Source: CAYZMS01 sp964479625 (GTDB lineage Bacteria; Bacteroidota; Bacteroidia; Chitinophagales; Saprospiraceae). From it: DNA of 11,457 bases. The stretch covers positions 1-11,457 of the forward strand of contig CAYZMS010000057.1 of NCBI GenBank assembly GCA_964479625.1, given 5' to 3'. Position numbers and translations under genes: made by a program. The notes under the pieces are model-generated. The model saw only the letters and a list, made by a program, of their open reading frames with translations. It searched no databases and was not told the DNA's origin. This document shows, in pieces, positions 1-6,368 of this stretch; the stretch's first letter is position 1; each line of letters opens with the position of its first letter.

Positions 1-137
1 TCAAAAGAAAAAAAGAAGCAAAAAAAGAAAATATGATGATGATTATGAATGTATCTTTTATTTAATTTGTTAATCATAAATACAGCTAAAACTGTCTAAA
101 GATTGGGGTAAGTCCAGTTCGAGCGATATCCGTCAAT

Positions 138-362
138 CTATCTATTGCCGGTCGAACCGGAGAACAGAAACAAATCAAAGGATATAACCAAACAGACAAT
201 TGATAAAATCTGCTCTTGTTCTCTCAGGTAATCCAGCTTCGCTCTTTCTAACTCAATGGCCAAACAGCGCTGATAGATCACTTCCTGAAAGTCCGGTCCT
301 AATTTACTATGAACCTTCATGCCACAACCAATGATACCGTAGGTGAGTTGATTTTTGATCAT
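138..362 (-). pseudogene. Truncated GxxExxR-type PD-(D/E)XK nuclease-family protein
   Basis: The first ~48 residues match the N-terminus of the small GxxExxR family (PD-(D/E)XK superfamily, normally about 120-130 aa): a YGIIGCGMKVHSKLGP helix, then the signature stretch around FQEVIYQRCLAIELERA and LREQEQ. The second half of the family, with the R-x-D-F strand and the (D/E)xK catalytic strand, is missing. After LREQEQ the frame runs into about 23 hydrophobic residues of no family likeness and stops, and I could not find the rest in other frames of bases 1-220. It is best read as a decayed or 3'-truncated gene without nuclease activity. The start ATG lies at 360-362, preceded by an A-rich AAGGAAG leader. 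It sits beside an inverted copy of a 46-bp repeat (385-425). The family's biological role is not established; I infer only the fold. A frame-breaking assembly error is an alternative. Confidence 0.6.
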
Positions 363-384
363 TTTAAGGGTTTATCTTCCTTTT

Positions 385-425
385 TATCTGAATCAGGATT
401 CTCCGAATTTCAGGACTAGCAGAAT
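385..425 (-). repeat. Inverted copy of the 46-bp repeat unit
   Basis: Read on the minus strand, this stretch starts ATTCTGC and ends with CCTGATTCAGA. Aligned without gaps to the unit at 529-574 (+), it matches at about 28 of 41 positions, best at both ends. It lies immediately upstream of the GxxExxR remnant and points towards it, while the two direct copies point away. Confidence 0.5.
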
Positions 426-482
426 GGTTTGCTATTGCAAGCGTGTAACAATTCGATAGCTACTAAAATTTCCCCCCTTAAT

Positions 483-590
483 AATTCTGCAAATGCTCTA
501 ATCCTGCTAATGCTGATTCCGACAAGTAAATTCTGCAAATTCCCTAACCCTGTGAATTCTGATTCTGACAGATTAATTCTGCAATACCTC
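483..590 (+). repeat. Diverged 46-bp tandem repeat, two full units plus a partial third
   Basis: Units start at 483 and 529, each with AATTCTGCAA, and a third partial start lies at 575, so the period is exactly 46 bases. Units 1 and 2 agree at 36 of 46 positions; unit 3 keeps the first 10 bases and then decays. Each unit is itself built of AAT-n-CTG micro-repeats about 8-9 bases apart and closes with CTGATTC-y-GACA. The translation across it is low-complexity, so this is a DNA or RNA element and not a gene. Confidence 0.65.
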
Positions 591-647
591 TACCCAGTCC
601 CTTCGATCAGCCTTCTGACCACTAAAAGACTTTTCTGCCCCACCTTG

Positions 648-689
648 TATTCAAAGTTTTTGTAAATTACCCCCTAAGAGCTTTGAATA
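648..689 (+). other. Long hairpin, candidate structured RNA element
   Basis: TATTCAAAG at 648-656 and CTTTGAATA at 681-689 form a perfect 9-bp inverted repeat. The stem continues inward for six more pairs (657-662 with 675-680) if three G-U wobbles are allowed, leaving a 12-base loop with a C5 run. The wobbles exist only in plus-strand RNA; minus-strand RNA would have A-C mismatches there. There is no T-tract after it, so it is not a classical terminator. Confidence 0.35.
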
Positions 690-849
690 GATCCGGTCCG
701 AACCGGCGGGGATTCATCTCCCGTTTGGGTGAACTTTTTACAGGTCATGCCTGGTATTAAGGTAACTTATCGCAAAATTGGACGTCCAAAACAGGTAGGG
801 AGTTTAAAAGACCCTGGACCAGTACATGGAGAGGCTAAATAAACACTAT

Positions 850-2358
850 ATGAATCGGGTTCTGCTGACGCTGGCTTTCATTTTTGTTTACGCTACCCTT
901 AGCGGCCAGCAAGGCGAGAAGGCTTTCTGCGCAACTCCTCCGGCACCATCCGACTGGCTGCAGAATTTTCAGGCCCGGCTGGACAAGGACGCCCCATCCC
1001 TGGCCTCCCTGCGTACTCAGAATACGATCTATATCCCCCTTAGTGTCCATATTGTGGGAAGGGACGACGGTACCGGATACCTGGAAATGGACCGGCTGCT
1101 CGATTTCCTCTGCGTCCTGAATGATGATTTTTTTCAGGTGGATATCCAGTTCTATATCGATGGCCTAGATTACATTAACAACTCCCGCTTTTTCCAGCAC
1201 AATACCGTCAGTACTGCAGAGGAAATGTTCCTGAAGCACAACGTGCCCAGCACCCTGAATACGTATTTCGTCAGTGACCCCCTCGGGGCCTGCGGCTACA
1301 ACCTGATCCCCAGGAATCAACCCTCCCTTGGGGTGGTCCTGACCACCGATCCCTTTTGCACCTCCGCTACCAGTCACAACTGGACGCATGAGGTTGGGCA
1401 CTACTTTTCGCTCTTACACACTTTTTACGGTTGGGAAAATTACGATCATGACTACAACCAACCGGCTCCCCGCATTGTCAATTTCGGCATGCCGGTCGAA
1501 TTTGCGGATGGCTCCAATTGCCGAAATGCCGCAGATGGTTTTTGCGACACCCCGGCAGATTATATCTGGTTGCGCTGGGAATGCCAATCGAATGGCAATA
1601 GCCCCATTCCGCTCACCGACCCGGTAGGGGTACAATTTTTTCCCAAAGGGTTCAACTATATGGGCTATGCCCTTGGCAGCTGCCCCAACCATTTCAGCGA
1701 TGAACAGATCGCAGCCATGCAGGCTTATTTATTCGAACAGATCCCCGACCATGTTTTTATCAGTCCTCCCGCTGGGCCGGTAGATCCCAATAAGACCCGT
1801 CTGATCCAACCGGAACTGAACGCCATCGTTTCTACCTATGATGAAGTCACTTTCGAATGGGAAGCGGTGGAACAAGCCTCCGGCTATCTGTTAGAAATTG
1901 CCCTGCTCCCCAATTTTGCCTTTATCCTGGAAGACTACACCAGTTCGGAAACGTCCATTACGGTTCGGGATCTGGATCCCCAACGCACCTATTTCTGGCG
2001 GGTACGCCCCTATAACAGCCTATACTCCTGTGCGCAATACACGGAGGCCGGAGTGTTTAAAACCGGGATCGTTACAGCCGTAAATGAAATTAATACGCTA
2101 ACGGAGCTGCAATTACTGCCCAACCCCGCCAGAGATTACCTGCAACTTCAATTTAGACTATTGGAACCCAAACCCCTTTCCTGGCGTTTATTATCTGCTA
2201 CTGGTAGTACGGTAGATGAGCATCCCGCTCGTTTGTTTTCCAGCGGGGCTCAACAACTGCGGCTCGAACTACCTGATCTGCCCCCTGGCCTTTACTTACT
2301 CCAATTACAGTCAGCCAATGGGGTGATCACCCGAAAAGTATTCATCGATAATCCTTAA
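850..2358 (+). CDS. Secreted M43-like (pappalysin-type) zinc metalloprotease with Fn3 and T9SS sorting domains
   Basis: Predicted secreted zinc endopeptidase. I chose the ATG at 850 because it gives a clean signal peptide (MNRVLLTLAFIFVYATLSG); an in-frame ATG at 826 would add eight charged residues. From 850: the zinc motif HEVGHYFSLLH begins at residue 180 (HExxHxxxxxH, with Ser at the usual Gly). The SNC...GFCDTPAD stretch is typical of M43 enzymes from Bacteroidota. A Met-turn NYMGY is centred on Met 271, followed by a Cys-containing SDEQIAAM helix. Residues about 317-406 look like a fibronectin type III domain (FWRVRPYN). The last ~86 residues form a type A T9SS sorting domain (LLPNPARDYLQLQF, then PPGLYLLQL and a K-V-F end). 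The mature protein should be exported by Sec, passed through the T9SS and anchored or released at the surface. The substrate cannot be read from sequence. The S4-protein gene follows after 3 bases. Confidence 0.88.
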   Translation: MNRVLLTLAFIFVYATLSGQQGEKAFCATPPAPSDWLQNFQARLDKDAPSLASLRTQNTIYIPLSVHIVGRDDGTGYLEMDRLLDFLCVLNDDFFQVDIQFYIDGLDYINNSRFFQHNTVSTAEEMFLKHNVPSTLNTYFVSDPLGACGYNLIPRNQPSLGVVLTTDPFCTSATSHNWTHEVGHYFSLLHTFYGWENYDHDYNQPAPRIVNFGMPVEFADGSNCRNAADGFCDTPADYIWLRWECQSNGNSPIPLTDPVGVQFFPKGFNYMGYALGSCPNHFSDEQIAAMQAYLFEQIPDHVFISPPAGPVDPNKTRLIQPELNAIVSTYDEVTFEWEAVEQASGYLLEIALLPNFAFILEDYTSSETSITVRDLDPQRTYFWRVRPYNSLYSCAQYTEAGVFKTGIVTAVNEINTLTELQLLPNPARDYLQLQFRLLEPKPLSWRLLSATGSTVDEHPARLFSSGAQQLRLELPDLPPGLYLLQLQSANGVITRKVFIDNP

Positions 2359-2361
2359 ACT

Positions 2362-2775
2362 TTGGGCATTCTAGAAAAAGTACGCATTGACAAATGGCTA
2401 TGGAGCGTGCGCATTTTCAAGACCCGTACCATAGCGACTGACGCCTGTAAAGCCGGAAAGATCAAAGTGAACGGTCAGATCGTCAAACCTTCTTTCAACC
2501 TTCAACGGGGCGAACTGATAGAGGTCAAAAAGAACGGCTTCAACTTTCAGTTCAAAGTGCTAGACCTGCTCTCCAAACGGGTGGGAGCCCCCATTGCCCG
2601 TCAATACTATGAAGATCTCACTCCGGCCGAGGAGCTCAACAAATACGAGGCCTGGTTCATCGGCAAGACCGGGACTGAACGCCGGGAAAAAGGGGCAGGC
2701 CGCCCCACCAAACGCGAACGCCGGGAGATCGATCGCTTCAAAACAGACTGGGGAGACTGGGGGGATTTCGAATAA
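2362..2775 (+). CDS. S4-domain RNA-binding protein, Hsp15-like
   Basis: An S4 RNA-binding module occupies residues about 6-70: RIDKWLWSVRIFKTRT, then ACKAGKIKVNGQIVKPS and a GELIEVKK strand. It matches the heat-shock protein 15 (HslR) type, which in E. coli binds stalled 50S subunits carrying nascent tRNA. The basic C-terminus GRPTKRERREIDRF (about 113-126) is typical of Bacteroidota members, and 137 aa is a normal length. No ATG or GTG precedes the domain, so the start must be the TTG at 2362. This codon is in the same frame as the protease gene and lies three bases after its TAA, so translation is probably coupled. A ribosome-rescue role is inferred from the family alone. The tail ends in a Trp/Asp-rich GDWGDFE. 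Confidence 0.85.
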   Translation: MGILEKVRIDKWLWSVRIFKTRTIATDACKAGKIKVNGQIVKPSFNLQRGELIEVKKNGFNFQFKVLDLLSKRVGAPIARQYYEDLTPAEELNKYEAWFIGKTGTERREKGAGRPTKRERREIDRFKTDWGDWGDFE

Positions 2776-2793
2776 AGGCTTCGAAAAATTTCG

Positions 2794-2801
2794 TACTTTT
2801 C
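2794..2801 (+). promoter_or_regulatory. Possible -7 element for the TRAP binding-protein gene
   Basis: TACTTTTC matches seven of eight positions of the Bacteroidota -7 box TAnnTTTG, about 34 bases before the ATG at 2836. It sits in the only real gap (60 bases) between the S4 gene and the next gene. No good -33 TTTG is seen, so this is a weak call. Confidence 0.3.
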
Positions 2802-2847
2802 AAGTAAATAGGTCTTTTTTCCTGTTCGAACCTGAATGCCATCCAAG

Positions 2848-3972
2848 ATGAATAGAAAATCCTTTCTTAAGGGGCTAGCCATCGGCACCATTTCGCTGCC
2901 AGTGGGTCTGAGGCTTTTTCTGGGTAAAAATTTTGCACAGGATGCCGGGGCTACCACGCTTTCGGGGCAGCGCTACGAGTGGAAAATGACCACCACCTGG
3001 CCACCCAATTTTCCGATTATCGGACAGGCTTGCCAGCTGTTTGCTGACCTTTGCAAGCAGTGTTCCGGTGGCCGCCTCAACATAAGGGTATTCGGAGGCG
3101 GAGAACTGGTCCCCGCCCTGGAAGCCTTTGATACCGTTCGTTCGGGAGCTGCAGAAATGGGCAGTGGAGCTGCCTATTACTGGGCGGGGAAATCGCCCGC
3201 CGCCCAGTTTTTTGCCACCGTTCCCTTTGGTATGAATGCCCAGCAGGCCAATGCCTGGCTACTGCACGGCGGCGGCCTGGAACTCTGGGAAGAACTGTAC
3301 CGGGACTTTGGCCTGATCCCCCTACCCGGAGGCAATACCGGTGTCCAGATGGGAGGATGGTTTAAACGGGAGATCAACAGCATAGCTGACCTCAAAGGAT
3401 TGAAAATGCGCATTCCGGGCCTGGGTGGAAAAGTGCTGGAAAAGGCAGGTGGGGCACCCGTCCTTCTGGCGGGTGGGGAGATCTACACCGGCCTGGAGCG
3501 TGGGGTCATTGACGCCACCGAATGGCTCGGCCCTTATCACGATCAACTCATGGGATTCCCGGAAATCGCCGACTATTACTACACCCCAGGCTGGCACGAG
3601 CCCGGCACCCTACTCGAGTTCTTTGTAAATAAAGACCGTTTTGACGAACTCCCGGATGACCTGCAGGCGATCATTCGAACTACCGGCACCGGCATCAACC
3701 AGTGGTTGTTCTCTGCTATGGAGCATGCCAATACGGAAGCCCTGTCTGAAATACAGCGATCCGGCGTGCAAATCCGGCAATTCCCGGAGGAAGTCTTAAA
3801 CCAGTTACGCCTCCACACCCGACAGGTGGTGGAAGAACTTGCCGATACCGACCTCTTTACCCGCAAGGTGTATGACTCCTACCGGGCCTATCAGCGAAAG
3901 GCTGCTGCCTATGCCGACATCACAGAAAAGGTCTTTTATAACACCCTGAGCAAGAGCGGTGAACTGGGATAA
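2848..3972 (+). CDS. TRAP transporter solute-binding protein (DctP family, TakP-like)
   Basis: Predicted periplasmic binding protein of a tripartite ATP-independent periplasmic (TRAP) carrier, feeding an organic acid to a DctQM-type permease. The start at 2848 puts a Tat-like n-region first (NRKSFLKG, an R-K variant of the twin-arginine motif), then a hydrophobic stretch and AQDAG as a likely cleavage zone; an ATG at 2836 adds four residues. Mature sequence shows WPPNFPIIG, the MRIPGLGGKVLEKAGG block with the family's ligand-binding Arg at residue 188, then GGEIYTGLERGVIDATEW with Glu 225 and Trp 226, and YYYTPGWHEPG. This last set resembles the TakP group (2-oxoacid/lactate-like ligands held with a cation). 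Length (374 aa) is normal. No permease gene lies beside it: the upstream gene encodes an S4 protein and the downstream gene, on the other strand, a lipoprotein. Exact ligand is unknown. Confidence 0.88.
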   Translation: MNRKSFLKGLAIGTISLPVGLRLFLGKNFAQDAGATTLSGQRYEWKMTTTWPPNFPIIGQACQLFADLCKQCSGGRLNIRVFGGGELVPALEAFDTVRSGAAEMGSGAAYYWAGKSPAAQFFATVPFGMNAQQANAWLLHGGGLELWEELYRDFGLIPLPGGNTGVQMGGWFKREINSIADLKGLKMRIPGLGGKVLEKAGGAPVLLAGGEIYTGLERGVIDATEWLGPYHDQLMGFPEIADYYYTPGWHEPGTLLEFFVNKDRFDELPDDLQAIIRTTGTGINQWLFSAMEHANTEALSEIQRSGVQIRQFPEEVLNQLRLHTRQVVEELADTDLFTRKVYDSYRAYQRKAAAYADITEKVFYNTLSKSGELG

Positions 3973-3991
3973 GGGAGGCTATTCCCCCCTT
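3971..3991. terminator. GC-rich hairpin between convergent genes, possible two-way terminator
   Basis: AAGGGAGG (3971-3978) and CCCCCCTT (3984-3991) form an 8-bp stem with one mismatch and a five-base loop, lying between the stop codon of the TRAP gene and that of the lipoprotein gene. No strong T-tract follows on either strand, so termination strength is uncertain. Confidence 0.4.
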
Positions 3992-3996
3992 GCGCC

Positions 3997-4737
3997 CTAT
4001 TTAAATTTAATGCTACCGGAAAGGTCTGCTTCATTCTTGAGGAAGTCTGCCATGGAGTGTTCAATGGTCACGACCTTTCCGTCGATCGTTGCCTTGTCAA
4101 CGGTAGTACTTTTCACCTTCCCCGGCAGGTGGATGATGGATTTGTGGGTAGCATCTCCCAGGAAGCCCATCATCATTTCCATCCCTTCTTCATCCATTAA
4201 ACCGCCCTCCTTTTCTATGGGACTAACCGTTCGGATCAGTTTTTTCTTTTCAAGGGCATAGCTGAAAATATTGGAGTTCATCCCGCTCATCATTTCATCC
4301 TCCTGCCCTTCATCCTCCATGGCTTTGTCCAGGTCCTTATAGAAATATTCGATCTCTTCAACCTCATCAAATTCGAATTCGATCACGGAATAGAAAGTGG
4401 ATTCCGATTCGCTCATTTTGACGCGCATCTGGACCTTCTCCCAAAATTCAGGGCGTTCGACCTTGTCTCGAACCTTATCAAGATGATCTTTGAAATACAT
4501 AACGGTATCCATTTCCTCCTCCAAAGCTCCGATGCCATCGGCTGTGGCCTCTTCACTTTCCATGGCTTGATCCAGCATCATTTTCATAAAGCCATCTTCA
4601 AACATGCTGCTCATATCATAGCGGACAGCATAGGTGCCGCTGCCGTCCTTGTTGAGGAAAAGTTCCTCCACAATGTCGATACAGCCACTGGTGAGGAATG
4701 CCAAACCGGCAACCAGAAAGAAGGTTAGGTTTTTCAT
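3997..4737 (-). CDS. Acidic, Met-rich lipoprotein of unknown function
   Basis: I do not recognise a named family with confidence. The start is the ATG at 4735-4737 (a TTG one codon upstream is in frame but unneeded). A signal peptide runs into the lipobox LTSGC, so Cys 19 is the lipidation site. Right after it comes IDIVEELFLNKDGSGTYAVRYDMS, a beta-strand pattern seen at the start of many Bacteroidota lipoproteins and loosely like the LppM fold; this resemblance is tentative. The 246-aa protein is rich in Glu/Asp and has about 21 Met, clustered as FMKMML, EDEMMSGM and MEMMMGF. The C-terminus (TTVDKATIDGKVVTIEHS ... LSGSIKF) reads as beta strands with no membrane segment. It is probably anchored in a membrane facing the periplasm. 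It diverges from the ATPase gene at 4870 and converges on the TRAP gene. Confidence 0.75.
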   Translation of the reverse strand: MKNLTFFLVAGLAFLTSGCIDIVEELFLNKDGSGTYAVRYDMSSMFEDGFMKMMLDQAMESEEATADGIGALEEEMDTVMYFKDHLDKVRDKVERPEFWEKVQMRVKMSESESTFYSVIEFEFDEVEEIEYFYKDLDKAMEDEGQEDEMMSGMNSNIFSYALEKKKLIRTVSPIEKEGGLMDEEGMEMMMGFLGDATHKSIIHLPGKVKSTTVDKATIDGKVVTIEHSMADFLKNEADLSGSIKFK

Positions 4738-4742
4738 CAAAA

Positions 4743-4750
4743 TAAATTTG
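4743..4750 (+). promoter_or_regulatory. Possible -7 element upstream of the AAA+ ATPase gene
   Basis: TAAATTTG fits TAnnTTTG fully and lies in the 132-bp divergent gap, about 120 bases before the ATG at 4870. The expected -33 TTTG is replaced by a T-run within the lipoprotein start, so the call is weak. AT-rich gaps yield such matches by chance. Confidence 0.28.
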
Positions 4751-4869
4751 TAATTAATCGGTTGGAATAATTGAAATGTTCCTTAAAAGTAAAAGATAAT
4801 TACCAGCCTGAAAACTATCTGCCCTACCAATCGTTTGTTAAACTGTAAATTTAAACACGTCCATTTTTC

Positions 4870-6351
4870 ATGAGTCACACCATTAAGACCCTCGGGGAGT
4901 TAAAAGCTACCGCTTATCAACCCAAAACGGTAAAACAGGAACTGCGAAAAAACCTGATCGAAAAGCTGGGTAAGAACGCTCCCGTATTCGAAGGAGTGCT
5001 TGGATTTGACGATACCGTGATCCCCGACCTTCAACGAGCAATTCTTTCCCGCCATAATATTCTATTGCTGGGGCTACGGGGCCAGGCAAAGACCCGGCTT
5101 GCCCGCCTGCTTACCCGGCTTTTGGATGAATACACTCCCATTGTACAGGGCAGTGAGCTCAACGATGACCCATTGAACCCCATATCCCGCTACGCCAAGG
5201 ATCTCATTGCCACCCATGGAGACGATACCCCCATCGAATGGGTGCACCGGGATGACCGCTATGTAGAAAAACTAGCAACTCCGGATGTTAGCGTGGCTGA
5301 CCTAATCGGAGATGTCGACCCCATTAAGGCCGCTACCCTGAAGATGAATTATTCAGACGAGCGGGTTATCCATTTTGGTCTGGTGCCCAGAGCCCATCGC
5401 AGCATTTTTGTGATCAATGAATTACCGGACCTACAAGCCCGGATACAGGTATCCCTGTTTAACATCTTGCAGGAAGGCGACATTCAGATCCGTGGGTTCA
5501 AATTAAGGCTGCCGCTGGATATTCAGTTCGTTTTTACTGCTAATCCGGAAGATTATACCAACCGGGGTAGTATCATTACGCCCTTGAAAGACCGTATCGA
5601 AAGCCAGATCCTTACCCACTACCCCGAGACTATCGATATTGCCCGGGCCATCACCCAGCAGGAAGCCCGGATCATGGACGAACAAAAGAACAAGGTCATC
5701 GTCCCGGACATCCTGCAGGTCCTCCAGGAGCAAATTGCCTTTGAAGCCCGGGAAAGCGAATTCATTGATGAGAAAAGTGGGGTTTCCGCCCGCCTCAGCA
5801 TTACGGCCTTCGAAAACCTGGTCTCTACAGCAGAACGACGGGCCCTTCTCAACGGGGAGAAACAAACCTTGGCCCGTATCACTGATTTTTGGGGGATCAT
5901 ACCCGCCATTACAGGAAAGGTGGAACTGGTGTACGAGGGCGAACAGGAAGGCCCCTACCTGGTGGCTGTACACCTCATGGGTGCTGCCATAAGGAAACAA
6001 TTCCTCCAATACTTCCCCCATCCCGATAAATTGAAAAAAGGACAGGAAAAAGACCCTTACGGAACCATCCGGGCCTGGTTTTCCGGTGGAAATACCCTGG
6101 AACTTTTCAACGACAGCAGCAATAAGGATTACCAACTTGCGCTTAACAATGTGGCGGGCCTGCGAAAAGCAGTGGAGCAATTTGTAAAGGTCAACGACGA
6201 GGAGATCTATACCTATATGGAACTCCTGCTCAACGGACTGGCAGAATATAATGTCATCAGCAAGGATATGCTGGGCAGAACCCTCACCTTCAATGACCCC
6301 CTTGCAGATATGCTTGGCGATGATCTCTTTGATGAAGAGGACGAGGACTAA
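4870..6351 (+). CDS. AAA+ ATPase, magnesium chelatase subunit I / MoxR-like
   Basis: Predicted AAA+ ATPase of the ChlI/MoxR clade, which usually works as a hexameric remodelling motor with a von Willebrand A (VWA) partner. Visible motifs: Walker A GLRGQAKT at residues 68-75 (Ala where Gly is usual before Lys); Walker B region IFVINELPDL at 179-188, with Asn 183 in place of the common Asp and Glu 184 as the likely catalytic base; sensor 1 FTANPEDYTNRG with Asn 225; and PLKDRIESQI with Arg 242 as the likely arginine finger. The NELPDL form is characteristic of this group in Bacteroidota, often annotated as magnesium chelatase. Residues after ~260 form a helical lid and C-terminal region ending in a very acidic DDLFDEEDED tail. 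No bacteriochlorophyll genes are near, so a role in magnesium insertion is unlikely. The usual VWA neighbour is absent; the next gene converges from the other strand, 17 bases away. Confidence 0.85.
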   Translation: MSHTIKTLGELKATAYQPKTVKQELRKNLIEKLGKNAPVFEGVLGFDDTVIPDLQRAILSRHNILLLGLRGQAKTRLARLLTRLLDEYTPIVQGSELNDDPLNPISRYAKDLIATHGDDTPIEWVHRDDRYVEKLATPDVSVADLIGDVDPIKAATLKMNYSDERVIHFGLVPRAHRSIFVINELPDLQARIQVSLFNILQEGDIQIRGFKLRLPLDIQFVFTANPEDYTNRGSIITPLKDRIESQILTHYPETIDIARAITQQEARIMDEQKNKVIVPDILQVLQEQIAFEARESEFIDEKSGVSARLSITAFENLVSTAERRALLNGEKQTLARITDFWGIIPAITGKVELVYEGEQEGPYLVAVHLMGAAIRKQFLQYFPHPDKLKKGQEKDPYGTIRAWFSGGNTLELFNDSSNKDYQLALNNVAGLRKAVEQFVKVNDEEIYTYMELLLNGLAEYNVISKDMLGRTLTFNDPLADMLGDDLFDEEDED

Positions 6352-6368
6352 GACAATGACCGTGCTCC

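Larger units (their letters stand above)
363..825. other. Gene-poor patch with repeats and hairpins
   Basis: No convincing coding region lies here. The one longer open frame (429-665, +) is a translation of the 46-bp repeat units and has no protein-like features. A short open stretch, 747-842 (+, 31 codons from an ATG), overlaps the protease start and has no recognisable homology. The patch instead holds two tandem repeat units with an inverted third copy, a 15-bp-stem hairpin, and a CCGG palindrome. I see no clear TAnnTTTG promoter for the protease gene downstream. Confidence 0.6.

Noticed and set aside
483..590. CRISPR-like array
   Set aside because: Units are tandem without spacers, diverged from each other, and no cas genes are nearby.
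429..665. 78-codon open frame on the plus strand
   Set aside because: It is a translation of the 46-bp repeat units (low-complexity N/S/L/P), with no start context or homology.
687..842. Open stretch with a possible 31-codon ORF from the ATG at 747
   Set aside because: It overlaps the protease start, has no recognisable domain and no clear leader. I could not support it as a gene.
5503..6180. 225-codon open frame on the minus strand inside the ATPase gene
   Set aside because: It is a shadow of the conserved AAA+ gene, and its Cys/Phe/Gly-rich translation shows no motifs.
4870..6351. Role in chlorophyll (magnesium chelatase) synthesis
   Set aside because: No pigment genes are nearby, and the NELPDL-type ATPases of Bacteroidota are widespread in non-phototrophs.
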